Shown: positions 26,263 to 34,483 of the stretch, in pieces
How positions within the stretch are numbered: position 1 is the stretch's first letter
How the letters are laid out: every line of letters begins with the position of its first letter
Assembly: GCA_018660685.1 (NCBI GenBank)
Contig: JABJJW010000012.1
Coordinates: 310,001 to 374,000 of the forward strand
Direction of reading: 5' to 3'
Length of the DNA: 64,000 bases
Origin: Flavobacteriales bacterium
GTDB lineage: Bacteria > Bacteroidota > Bacteroidia > Flavobacteriales_G > Salibacteraceae
Translations under genes and position numbers: made by a program
Notes under the pieces: model-generated
What the model was told of the DNA's origin: nothing
What the model saw: the letters and a program-made list of their open reading frames with translations, nothing else
Databases searched by the model: none

Positions 26263-26613
26263 CTATTCAGAGACGATATAGCCAAGGAACGCAAGTAGAA
26301 TTACCAAGAGAGAAAGTGCAAAGACAATAAAACGCATCAGAGCGGTGGGAATAAACTTGTCTCTCCCCTTTCCCATAGCCATGAAGTTTAGCTTATCAAC
26401 CTTTGTTTCGTAGGCCTTTAAAACTCCAAAATAAGTGGGCTTCTTTGGATCATCCTCATCAATTTGGGCTTCAAACTCGATGTCAGCATCTACCAATAAT
26501 TCCGTGAAGTATTCCGCTTGGGACGCATCAAAGTATCGATAAACAGCCTTCCGGTCGTTGGTTGGATGCTTGAGTTTGTTCGTGAAATTAAACTGCTCTT
26601 CGAGGTCGATCAT
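26263..26613 (-). CDS. small protein with C-terminal membrane anchor
   Basis: A 116-residue protein. The soluble N-terminal part (KAVYRYFDASQAEYFTELL ... DIEFEAQIDED) resembles the small signalling-type domain DUF2007, which handles pairs of residues near metal or peptide sites, but the similarity is only by eye. The C-terminus is one transmembrane helix (LMRFIVFALSLLVILLAFLG). It starts within the last codon of the M23/LysM gene (4-bp overlap), so its product is made with that cell-wall enzyme. Role unknown. Confidence 0.72.
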   Translation of the reverse strand: MIDLEEQFNFTNKLKHPTNDRKAVYRYFDASQAEYFTELLVDADIEFEAQIDEDDPKKPTYFGVLKAYETKVDKLNFMAMGKGRDKFIPTALMRFIVFALSLLVILLAFLGYIVSE

Positions 26614-27719
26614 ATCACCCTCAATCGTTGCCCTACGTAGAGATAGCTGTTGCGCCGAATTCCATTTAATTCTGCGAGCTTGTAGGTTGTCGTGCCGTAC
26701 TCTCGGGCAATTTTGTAGAGGCTATCGCCTCGTTCAACGGTATAAATCACCGTTCCTTTTGGATAGGAAACATAGCCGTTTTTCGTACGCTTCAGGACGA
26801 GCGTGTCGTTGATCAGTATCTTTTCTTCAAATGAAATGAAGCTCAATGGATTTACAGCTTTCCCTTTGAATCTCACTTCGAAGTGCAAATGACTTCCAGT
26901 ACTATTTCCTGAGCTTCCACCCAGACCAACCAATTGTCCACCTTCAACTCGATCCCCCGTTTTTACTTTGAACCGATGAAGATGTGCATAGACAGTTTCA
27001 AGTCCGTTGAAATGTCGAACAACTACTACCCTTCCAAATCCTCCATAATACTTAGCAACTCTAACAACACCCGGAAAAGCAGAGACTACGGGATCCCAAA
27101 CCTCCAAATCAATGTCTATCCCATTGTGCATACGCCCATCGCGCCAGCCAAACTTTGAGGTCAACACATTCTCGACAGGCAAATGAAACTCGCCAAGCTC
27201 CTGACTAGATAGCAGTAACGACATGGAAGTATCCTGATTCCCTAATCCCCATGGGTATGGGTTTGGTTTTGAGTCATCCCAACTTGGATAAAAATCCGTT
27301 GCGGGGATTCTTGAATGTTTTGAGCCCACAAACAGATCTGTTGGCGTAGCAAAAGTCACTTGCTCAGGTCTGTTGGCGAGATAGATATTGATCTGATTAA
27401 TCAATGCATAAGGAACGTCCTCTGTTTCAAAAAGCGAATCGATGTATGCCACTAATTCTTCTTCACTCTTGTTTTTGAGCGATAAGTAGAGGTTTATGTA
27501 GCTCCAAAGCCTATTTGGACCATGAAACTTCAATATTGAGTCTCGCAAATCCGAAACCTGGCCATCGGATAGACCATCAACGGCATCAAAAAGCACCTCC
27601 TCTCCATACAGAACAGTCGCCCGGATGGTATCCCTTTTAACAGGATCCTTTGGCTCAGACCCATAACCAGTTAAGGTCCAGCACACTAAAACTAAGAATA
27701 GGATATTTATCTTTTGCAT
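26610..27719 (-). CDS. M23 family metallopeptidase with C-terminal LysM domain
   Basis: Exported peptidoglycan endopeptidase of 369 residues, starting with the signal peptide INILFLVLVCWTLTGYGS. The zinc peptidase core lies at about 190-300, with the ligands in HNGIDID and the terminal HLHFEVR motif, preceded by GGSSGNSTGS. A LysM domain near the C-terminus (YTVERGDSLYKIAREYGTT ... YVGQRLRVI) would bind glycan strands. The core is complete, so the enzyme is probably active. It heads a three-gene run with a small anchored protein and an outer-membrane barrel. Confidence 0.92.
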   Translation of the reverse strand: MQKINILFLVLVCWTLTGYGSEPKDPVKRDTIRATVLYGEEVLFDAVDGLSDGQVSDLRDSILKFHGPNRLWSYINLYLSLKNKSEEELVAYIDSLFETEDVPYALINQINIYLANRPEQVTFATPTDLFVGSKHSRIPATDFYPSWDDSKPNPYPWGLGNQDTSMSLLLSSQELGEFHLPVENVLTSKFGWRDGRMHNGIDIDLEVWDPVVSAFPGVVRVAKYYGGFGRVVVVRHFNGLETVYAHLHRFKVKTGDRVEGGQLVGLGGSSGNSTGSHLHFEVRFKGKAVNPLSFISFEEKILINDTLVLKRTKNGYVSYPKGTVIYTVERGDSLYKIAREYGTTTYKLAELNGIRRNSYLYVGQRLRVI

Positions 27720-27793
27720 GGCAGAGCTTGCAAAATTATGGATTTAAAGGCGTGCTCGGTAGACCGAACCGAGGAACCAGACTGTTTAAAGCA

Positions 27794-28348
27794 TTACTTC
27801 CACTTGATATTGCAACCCATACTGGGATATTGGATGTTGTCAACATCCTCATTTCGTAGCAAAGAATCTAGACATGCCACTAATTCGGCTCCGGTCACTG
27901 GTTTTCCATTCCCAGGCGAACTGTCATCCATGCGTCCGCGATAGACACAACGGTCGTTTTCGTCAAAAACTGCAATGTCTGGCGTGCAAACAGCATCATA
28001 GGCTTTTGCCACATCCTGGGTCTCGTCGTATAAGTATGGAAATGGAAAATTCATTTGCTGAGAAAGCTCATTCATTTTATCGGGACTATCGGCTGGATAA
28101 GCTTCCACATCATTCGAACTGATTGCTATAAACCCAATGCCTAGTGGGATATAATGATTTCCAATGTCCACCAGCTTTTCACGCACATGAACAACATAAG
28201 GGCAGTGATTGCAAATGAACATGACGACGGTCCCCTTGGATCCGTGGTGTTCACCAAATGAATCCATTTTTCCAGTTATAACGTTGAGAAGAGAAAATTC
28301 CGGGGCGGTGAATCCCAAAGGAATTGCAACTGTTTCTGTAAGTGCCAT
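27794..28348 (-). CDS. thioredoxin-fold redoxin (AhpC/TSA-like) with CNHC motif
   Basis: Protein of 184 residues with the peroxiredoxin/thioredoxin fold. The start APEFSLLNVITG is typical, and FICNHCPYV (C46, C49) provides a CxxC active site. The C-terminal segment PDIAVFDENDRCVYRGRMDD matches this thioredoxin-family subgroup. No signal peptide is apparent. It probably reduces disulfides or peroxides, but the partner is unknown. Its minus-strand start is 103 bp from the divergent YceI gene. Confidence 0.87.
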   Translation of the reverse strand: MALTETVAIPLGFTAPEFSLLNVITGKMDSFGEHHGSKGTVVMFICNHCPYVVHVREKLVDIGNHYIPLGIGFIAISSNDVEAYPADSPDKMNELSQQMNFPFPYLYDETQDVAKAYDAVCTPDIAVFDENDRCVYRGRMDDSSPGNGKPVTGAELVACLDSLLRNEDVDNIQYPSMGCNIKWK

Positions 28349-28389
28349 GTTGGTGTTTCGTCAAAAGTAGATCGATCGTTTTAACTTTA

Positions 28390-28424
28390 TTTGTGTTTAC
28401 ATTAGATGTATATACATATATTTG
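28390..28424 (+). promoter_or_regulatory. promoter of the YceI gene with embedded 12-bp palindrome
   Basis: TTTG at 28390-28393 and TATATTTG at 28417-28424 fit the Bacteroidetes -33 and -7 elements with 23-bp spacing. Between them, ATGTATATACAT (28406-28417) is a perfect palindrome touching the -7 box, a natural place for a repressor. The ATG follows at 28452. Confidence 0.55.
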
Positions 28425-28451
28425 TAGAATCAAAACTAAAACACATACTAA

Positions 28452-29054
28452 ATGAAACGATTAGTTCAAATAGCAGCACTCGGTCTAGGCATCGTAGTCG
28501 TTGCGTTCAAACCAATTGATGATGGCATTAAAACGCTCGACATCAAACCAGAAGCAAGTAAAATAGAATGGGTAGGAGAAAAAATAACTGGAAGCCACAA
28601 TGGTCTTATTGCACTCAAAGGAGGAACACTCCAAGTTGATGGCAATAAGATTATTGGAGGATCTTTCGAAGTGGATATGAACTCAATGACTGTAGAAGAC
28701 ATCCAAGGAGAGTACGGAGCCAAATTATTGGGTCATCTCAAATCAAATGACTTCTTCGCTGTTTCTGATTTTGGAACCGCAAAATTCAAAATCGAAAAGG
28801 TTGAATCCAACAAATCAGGAGAGTACAACACAATGATTCATGGACAACTGAGCATCAAAGGACAAACTCACCCAATTTCCTTCCCTGCAAACGTGCAGAT
28901 GAATGATGGTAAGCTCGCTGCTTACGGTGAAATCGAAGTTGATCGAACGAAGTACGATATCCATTACGGGTCGGCTAGCTTCTTTGACAATTTGGGTGAC
29001 AAAGCAATATCCGATAGCTTTAAACTTAAGGTAAGCCTAGGGGCAAAAATTTAA
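28452..29054 (+). CDS. YceI family protein
   Basis: Predicted periplasmic lipocalin-like beta-barrel of 200 residues. The N-terminus MKRLVQIAALGLGIVVVAF is a signal peptide or anchor. The mature part begins KTLDIKPEASKIEWVGEKITG and includes GGSFEVDMNSMTVEDIQGEYG and the GQLSIKGQTHPISFPANV segment typical of the family. YceI proteins bind polyisoprenoids or other amphipathic lipids; no enzymatic function is established. It has its own promoter with a palindrome and a strong terminator downstream, so it is a single-gene transcript. Confidence 0.92.
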   Translation: MKRLVQIAALGLGIVVVAFKPIDDGIKTLDIKPEASKIEWVGEKITGSHNGLIALKGGTLQVDGNKIIGGSFEVDMNSMTVEDIQGEYGAKLLGHLKSNDFFAVSDFGTAKFKIEKVESNKSGEYNTMIHGQLSIKGQTHPISFPANVQMNDGKLAAYGEIEVDRTKYDIHYGSASFFDNLGDKAISDSFKLKVSLGAKI

Positions 29055-29077
29055 AGCAAAGCTTTCGAGCAAATAAC

Positions 29078-29106
29078 AAACCCTGGGTATCCGCCCGGGG
29101 TTTTTT
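29078..29106 (+). terminator. intrinsic terminator after the YceI gene
   Basis: Stem AAACCCTGGG (29078-29087) with CCCGGGGTTT (29094-29103), one G-T wobble, loop TATCCG, followed by a run of six T. It ends before the RNase HII start at 29124. Confidence 0.85.
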
Positions 29107-29123
29107 GTTGGTAGATTCGTTCA

Positions 29124-29729
29124 ATGTTGGATGCGAGGCTACAATCTTCTAGAGTCGAGGCAGGATGCGACGAGGTTGGGCGGGGTTGTCTCGCTGGCCC
29201 AGTTACAGCAGCAGCTGTCATCCTCCCACGAGATTTTAAACACCCGAACCTGAATGACTCTAAAGCTGTATCCAAAACCAAGCGAGATCAACTCAGGAAA
29301 ATCATAGAGAAAGAAGCCATCGCTTGGGCTGTGAAATTTATCTCGCCTTCAAAAATTGATAAAATCAACATATTAAGAGCATCGTTTCTAGCTATGGAGC
29401 AAGCGGTTGAACAACTGAAAACCCAACCGGAATACTTGTTGATCGACGGGAATCGTTTCATTTCTAATTTGACCATACCGTTCGAGTGCATCGTTCAGGG
29501 CGATTCTAAAAACGGTTCCATTGCTGCGGCATCGATATTGGCGAAGACGCATCGAGACGACTACATGAGAAAAATTCACGCAGAATTTCCCTACTACGCA
29601 TGGGACTCAAATGTTGGCTACCCAACAAAGGCTCATCGCGATGGGATTAGAAAGCACGGCGCAACAAAATATCACCGACAAAGCTTTCAGCTTCTCCCGC
29701 CTCAACTTGAACTTGATTTCGGGAATTAA
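29124..29729 (+). CDS. rnhB: ribonuclease HII
   Basis: Enzyme of 201 residues that nicks RNA in RNA-DNA hybrids, including single ribonucleotides in DNA. The signature GCDEVGRGCLAGPV gives the first two acidic residues (D16, E17), and YLLIDGNRF and THRDDYM give the remaining catalytic aspartates. The segment SIAAASILAKTHRD and the YPTKAHRDGIRKHG C-terminus are standard. Length is normal. The ATG lies 18 bp after the YceI terminator, so transcription must begin just upstream or within that hairpin region. Confidence 0.95.
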   Translation: MLDARLQSSRVEAGCDEVGRGCLAGPVTAAAVILPRDFKHPNLNDSKAVSKTKRDQLRKIIEKEAIAWAVKFISPSKIDKINILRASFLAMEQAVEQLKTQPEYLLIDGNRFISNLTIPFECIVQGDSKNGSIAAASILAKTHRDDYMRKIHAEFPYYAWDSNVGYPTKAHRDGIRKHGATKYHRQSFQLLPPQLELDFGN

Positions 29730-29796
29730 CAGTCACTGATTAAAAGTCCTCTTAGCTCTTATGAACCTGCCCAATCTACCTCGTTAGTTTTGTGTG

Positions 29797-32043
29797 ATGC
29801 GATGGCTCTGGATTCTCCTTTTTCTTCTCGTAATCTCTGCAGGAGGTTGGTATGCTTATACGAAGTACTTTACGCAAGAGACCGGGATGGAGTCGCACTT
29901 CATTCCAGGTGATGCTTGGTTAGTCTACAAGTCCGACTCAACTGATCGAGAGAGCTTTATCCTCTCTCAGCTAATTGATGAGGCCACAATGAAGGCGGCG
30001 ATGGATATCATCGCTGACCTGGGTGTTGAGGAATGGCTGTTCTACACTTGTGCTGAGGATGACCGTTTTGGCTTGATAGCGTACGGAGCTTCTAGTTCGA
30101 TTCAATCGGAAGTATTCACTGCATCCCACGTCTCTTCTCAATTCACGATTCTCTCTAATTACCCGGTTCAATTAGAAGAAGAACATTTGAAAGACGAGCT
30201 TTTCCTTAAAGCGCAAAAGCGTTCAAATAATTTTTGCCTGTTGGGCACAGAGGGCACTCTCCGAAAAATATCAAGCTATTTTCCAGCGAGCACAGTCAAT
30301 ATATTGAAAACATTTATTGAGGATAGTTGGGTAACGCTGAACATAAAAGAGACCACACAACTTGTACAAATTGACGGCGTCGGTCTCTCGAAACAAGACC
30401 ATTCGAGCAAACCATCATCCTCTGCCCTATTGAGATACCTACCGGCTCAGTGCAATTCTGCTCTTGTCATGAGCTTGGATTCAAACATGTCGGTTCTCAT
30501 TGCATCGATCCCGGATGAGTCGACTGGAAATGCATTTACGGCTCTTGGTGCTTCTAAATTTGAGAACCGTATGGAAGACGAGGCATCCTATAACGGTATT
30601 CAGATTGGCATAAGTAGTACCACTCACATTCCGATGCCCCTTGAGTTTGATTGGACTGACGAGGCATTCTATGCCGATCTCGGCTCATTCTTCATCTTCA
30701 CTGAAACAGTGGATCAGATAAGAAGCATTATTGACGACTATGTTGCGGATGATGTTCTAACCCGTTCGATCTATTTCAAGACACTCGAAAGTGCGATTAC
30801 GGATGCTCAATTCAGTTTTTATGTGCGTCCGTCAGCTCAGAGCCTCGAGAACGAACTTGTAGAAGTCTCCGATTCTGATCATGGTATCAACTCCATTGTA
30901 TTTCAGCGTCACGCAGAAATTCCCTACCAAACATTCTTCAATCTAGCGGTATCCAGAAATGAAGAATTGAGAGATCAGTGTCCTATTCTTTGGAGCATGT
31001 ATGCAGATTCAGAGATAACCGGAGGTCCATGGCGATTCAAGAATCACTATACCAATGTAGAGGAGATCATCATACAGGATTCTCAGCACCAACTGTACCT
31101 GATTAATGCGGATGGAAAGACGCTTTGGAAAAAGCAACTTGACGAGCCGGTAATTGAAGACATCCAACAAGTCGATCTATATGGGAATGACAAGTTTCAA
31201 ATCCTATTTACCACCGCATCTTACCTCATGGCAGTAGATCGAAATGGAAATAATGTGTCAGGATTTCCTATGAAAATGAATAATAAGGCAACAGCAGCTC
31301 CCGCATTGGTACGATACGAAAAGAACGGTGATGCGCGAATTATTGTCGGGGATGGACCGTTGATTAGAAATATTGGCGGTAATGGCGAAGCGGTGAAAGG
31401 CTGGAAGAGCCCGGAATTGTCAGATCAACTAGAACTCCCTATCGCGTATCGATCCTTCGATGGAAAGGACTACCTAATTGCATTTTCACGCGATCACAAG
31501 CTTTATTTCTTGGATCGTAGAGGCAAATTGAGGGGCCGACCTCAGCAGATAGTTGAACACTTGAAAGAACCTGAAATCTACATCGGCTCCAGTCTTTCAA
31601 CTTCTTTTATATCAGGCTATGATTCATTGGGTAAAATCCACCTTCATCAACTAAACGGTGACACATCTTCGAGCACAATTCTCCCGGTAGGTACTGCTGT
31701 AGTAGCGAATATGATCGACGTGCCTTCGAAGTCAATTGCCATACTTAATGGAGATCGTATTTACTACAGAGATGGCGATGGTTCAGTGAAATTGGACTAC
31801 TTGCTTCCCGAAACGATGATTGCAGATATTCACCTAGTAGACCGAGCCAAAAACTGGATTGCAGTTTCAAGCGAAGACGGCATGAATACTTATGTAATCG
31901 ACTTGAATGGAAAGATGCTCGATCGCATGCCTGTTGATGGTACCGGTAAACCCATCATGCTAGACGTAGATGGGAATAGTGTTCCTGAGTTATGTGTAAA
32001 ATCCGAAGGCGGTGAAATTGTTCTTTATCAACTGACGAACTAG
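29797..32043 (+). CDS. large membrane-anchored protein with DUF3352-like and propeller-like parts
   Basis: Protein of 748 residues starting at the ATG 29797, one codon after an in-frame GTG. One transmembrane anchor (WLWILLFLLVISAGGWYAY) is followed by a soluble exported chain. The first half (about 35-400) resembles DUF3352-type proteins by eye (FIPGDAWLVYKSDS, LLRYLPAQCNSALVMSLDS). The second half from about 410 shows repeated blade-like units such as LYLINADGKTLWKKQL, LMAVDRNGNNVSGFP, LYFLDRRGKLRGRP and TYVIDLNGKMLDRMP, as in PQQ or FG-GAP propellers. No catalytic motif is visible. It follows rnhB by 67 bp; its stop overlaps that of the convergent glucosaminidase by 4 bp. Function unknown. 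Confidence 0.75.
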   Translation: MRWLWILLFLLVISAGGWYAYTKYFTQETGMESHFIPGDAWLVYKSDSTDRESFILSQLIDEATMKAAMDIIADLGVEEWLFYTCAEDDRFGLIAYGASSSIQSEVFTASHVSSQFTILSNYPVQLEEEHLKDELFLKAQKRSNNFCLLGTEGTLRKISSYFPASTVNILKTFIEDSWVTLNIKETTQLVQIDGVGLSKQDHSSKPSSSALLRYLPAQCNSALVMSLDSNMSVLIASIPDESTGNAFTALGASKFENRMEDEASYNGIQIGISSTTHIPMPLEFDWTDEAFYADLGSFFIFTETVDQIRSIIDDYVADDVLTRSIYFKTLESAITDAQFSFYVRPSAQSLENELVEVSDSDHGINSIVFQRHAEIPYQTFFNLAVSRNEELRDQCPILWSMYADSEITGGPWRFKNHYTNVEEIIIQDSQHQLYLINADGKTLWKKQLDEPVIEDIQQVDLYGNDKFQILFTTASYLMAVDRNGNNVSGFPMKMNNKATAAPALVRYEKNGDARIIVGDGPLIRNIGGNGEAVKGWKSPELSDQLELPIAYRSFDGKDYLIAFSRDHKLYFLDRRGKLRGRPQQIVEHLKEPEIYIGSSLSTSFISGYDSLGKIHLHQLNGDTSSSTILPVGTAVVANMIDVPSKSIAILNGDRIYYRDGDGSVKLDYLLPETMIADIHLVDRAKNWIAVSSEDGMNTYVIDLNGKMLDRMPVDGTGKPIMLDVDGNSVPELCVKSEGGEIVLYQLTN

Positions 32044-33023
32044 CTACCGGCGAACAGCTTGGCCATTTTTCCGACCTCACGAAGCTTCACTTTCTGGCCG
32101 GCATTTAGCGTTCCATCTTTCGTAAGATCATTGATCTTGATCAATCTCTTAATCTTCACTCCGAATCTCTGAGATACGTGCCACACGGTTTCGCCGGCTT
32201 GAACCGTATGATATGTCTTTCTAGCATTTCTCCGCTTGGGTTGTAAGTAGATAATCTCGCCTGGAACTATCCTCGTATTCTTATTTAGATCGTTGTACTT
32301 GATGATCTGCCATCGACCCATGTCATGTCGATCTGCAATTGCTTCAGGAGTATCCCCCGTATTGGCAATCACGTACTTAATGTTGTTATCACTAACCTTA
32401 ATAGTCCTAACTGCCAGCGCATTCGGCTTAGTTGTCATTTCTGGTTCAGGCTTCACCTTTTCAACCGGGACTTGATCAGGTAGTTTCTTTGAACGGTCAT
32501 ATTTAGCTAGGTCGTTCTCTTCAATTATTTTGATGAGCAAATCTGGATACTTCGGGTTCGTAGCGTAACCGGCTTTTTTCAAACCTCTTGCCCAACCTTT
32601 ATAGTCGGCTGTCTTGAGATTGAACAGCTCGGCGTATCGATCTCGCGTTCTTAAAAACTCACTGTGATCGCGATAAGAATCGTAAACTGAATAGTACTTT
32701 CTGAAACACTCGTTCTTCTCGTCATCGTCTTGAATGAATGTTGGTCCTTCCCAACCTTTATGGCATTTAATTCCGAAATGATTTCGGGCGTACTTCGCCA
32801 ATGGGCTATTTCCATAATCGCTCTCCAACATACCTTGAGCTAAGGTGATGCTTGCAGGAACTCCCGACGAATGCATTTCTCGTATTGCTTGATCCCTGTA
32901 AGTATCGATGTAATCAATCTTGCTCATCCTAGGCTCAGAAGGCTGCGATTGGGCCCCTAGAGACATGGTGAGGAAACAACTTACGATAGCGAGTGCTATC
33001 CAATTATTACTTTGCATTCCCAT
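32040..33023 (-). CDS. glucosaminidase-domain peptidoglycan hydrolase with two LysM domains
   Basis: Exported wall hydrolase of 327 residues. After the signal peptide (ending near SLGAQSQ) a mannosyl-glycoprotein-type endo-beta-N-acetylglucosaminidase domain spans about 37-185, with the probable catalytic glutamate E67 in LAQGMLESDYGNSP. Two LysM repeats follow, IKYVIANTGDTPEAIADRHD at about 214-262 and YHTVQAGETVWHVSQRFG at about 272-318, for binding glycan. The start is the ATG at 33023 or the next one two codons on. It is the fourth cell-wall gene in 24-33 kb, after MltF, M23 and the small anchored protein. Confidence 0.9.
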   Translation of the reverse strand: MGMQSNNWIALAIVSCFLTMSLGAQSQPSEPRMSKIDYIDTYRDQAIREMHSSGVPASITLAQGMLESDYGNSPLAKYARNHFGIKCHKGWEGPTFIQDDDEKNECFRKYYSVYDSYRDHSEFLRTRDRYAELFNLKTADYKGWARGLKKAGYATNPKYPDLLIKIIEENDLAKYDRSKKLPDQVPVEKVKPEPEMTTKPNALAVRTIKVSDNNIKYVIANTGDTPEAIADRHDMGRWQIIKYNDLNKNTRIVPGEIIYLQPKRRNARKTYHTVQAGETVWHVSQRFGVKIKRLIKINDLTKDGTLNAGQKVKLREVGKMAKLFAGS

Positions 33024-33105
33024 AGCTTGTCTTATGACAAAATTACTGAGTTATTAACGGAGTTATTAACAAGCTGTTTGGGTTTATCAACACAGAGATT
33101 GTTAA

Positions 33106-34032
33106 TTGGCTTTGGAAGGAACAGTGATAAAAAGTACCGGCAGTTGGTACAAAGTGAGATTGGATAGCGGAGAATTGATTGACGCGAGAACACGAGGCAA
33201 ACTCAGAACTCAGGGAATCAAAAACACCAATCCAGTAGCGGTTGGTGATAAAGTCACCCTTGAATCCGACGATGACACCTCGTTCGCAATATCAGCAGTC
33301 CATGAGCGCTTCAACTATATTATTCGAAAATCGACGAAGCTTTCGAAACAAACGCACATCATTGCTGCAAATCTCGATCTCGCTCTGGTTATCACAACGC
33401 TCAAAGAACCCAAACTGAAGTTGGGTTTCGTTGATCGCTTTCTTATCACTGCTGAGGCATACAATATTCAGGCACACATCATTTTTAACAAGGCGGATCT
33501 TCTCAATAAGGAAGAGATGGACTACCTAGAACAACTACGTGCTGCATACAAGGATTGCGGATATGAATCTTCGGTCATTTCAGTCCTCAATAATGAAGGC
33601 ATCGAAGAATTGAAACAACTTATAGAAGGTAAAAAAAACCTCGTTTCTGGGCATAGCGGTGTAGGAAAAAGTTCCTTGCTCAACTCAATTAATCCGGGGG
33701 TTAACGTTAAGGTTTCTTCCGTATCAGAATCAACCGACAAAGGCCAACACACTACCACTTTTGCCGAAATGTTTGAGGTTGCACAAGACACTTACATCAT
33801 TGATACTCCAGGATTAAAAAGTTTTGGACTGATTGACATGCAGCCAGAAGAATTGAAGGACTTTCTCCCAGAAATTGTCGAACGAAGCTCTGGCTGTAAA
33901 TTCCACAATTGCCTCCATCTCAATGAACCGAGCTGTGCTGTTCGCGATGCATATGAGAATGGAGAGTTACCCTGGTTTCGATACGAGAACTACCTCTACC
34001 TGATTGAAGAGCTGAAAGAATTGAAACAATGA
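33106..34032 (+). CDS. rsgA: ribosome small subunit-dependent GTPase A
   Basis: Circularly permuted GTPase of 308 residues that checks late 30S maturation. The start is a TTG: 33106 or, perhaps better, 33112, which would give the family-typical N-terminus MEGTVIKSTGSWY. An OB fold is first, then the G motifs in permuted order: G4 FNKAD at 127-131, G1 GHSGVGKSS at 182-190 and G3 DTPGLKSFG at 233-241. The C-terminal zinc site has C264, C269, H271 and C277. It overlaps dtd by 4 bp and heads a five-gene operon. Confidence 0.94.
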   Translation: MALEGTVIKSTGSWYKVRLDSGELIDARTRGKLRTQGIKNTNPVAVGDKVTLESDDDTSFAISAVHERFNYIIRKSTKLSKQTHIIAANLDLALVITTLKEPKLKLGFVDRFLITAEAYNIQAHIIFNKADLLNKEEMDYLEQLRAAYKDCGYESSVISVLNNEGIEELKQLIEGKKNLVSGHSGVGKSSLLNSINPGVNVKVSSVSESTDKGQHTTTFAEMFEVAQDTYIIDTPGLKSFGLIDMQPEELKDFLPEIVERSSGCKFHNCLHLNEPSCAVRDAYENGELPWFRYENYLYLIEELKELKQ

Positions 34033-34481
34033 GGGCAGTAATCCAACGGGTTTCAAATGCTTCTGTTGAGGTTGAAAGCAATCAAATCAGTTCAATAGGC
34101 CTCGGATTCTTAGTTCTTCTGGGAATTGAAGAGGCCGATGAAAAACAGGACGCGGAATGGTTGAGCAGCAAAATTGCGGCCCTTCGTGTGTTTGCAGATG
34201 AAGAAGGGTTAATGAATAAATCAATCATTGATGTTGGTGGCGAGGTACTCGTTGTGAGTCAGTTTACATTACATGCTTCTTATAAAAAAGGGACTCGACC
34301 AAGTTTCATTAAAGCAGCGAGGCCGGAGAAGGCAAATCCACTTTACGAGTATGTCTGTGAGTCCTTAGAGTCAATCTTGGAAAAGCCAACTTTGAAAGGT
34401 GTGTTTGGCGCATATATGGATGTAAATTTGGTGAACGACGGACCCGTCACAATTATCATCGACACTAAAAACAAGGAATAG
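34029..34481 (+). CDS. dtd: D-aminoacyl-tRNA deacylase
   Basis: Proofreading enzyme of 150 residues that hydrolyses D-aminoacyl-tRNA and glycyl-tRNA(Ala). It begins MRAVIQRVSNASVEV and carries the two defining motifs SQFTLHA and NDGPVTI. Length is normal. It overlaps rsgA by 4 bp (ATGA), so the two translation-quality genes are coupled. The next gene, an MBOAT acyltransferase, starts 2 bp after its stop. Confidence 0.95.
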   Translation: MRAVIQRVSNASVEVESNQISSIGLGFLVLLGIEEADEKQDAEWLSSKIAALRVFADEEGLMNKSIIDVGGEVLVVSQFTLHASYKKGTRPSFIKAARPEKANPLYEYVCESLESILEKPTLKGVFGAYMDVNLVNDGPVTIIIDTKNKE

Positions 34482-34483
34482 CC

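Noticed and set aside
29785-29792. TAGTTTTG promoter-like box before the 749-residue protein gene
   Set aside because: It ends only 4 bp before the ATG at 29797, so transcription would start inside the gene; a chance match is more likely.
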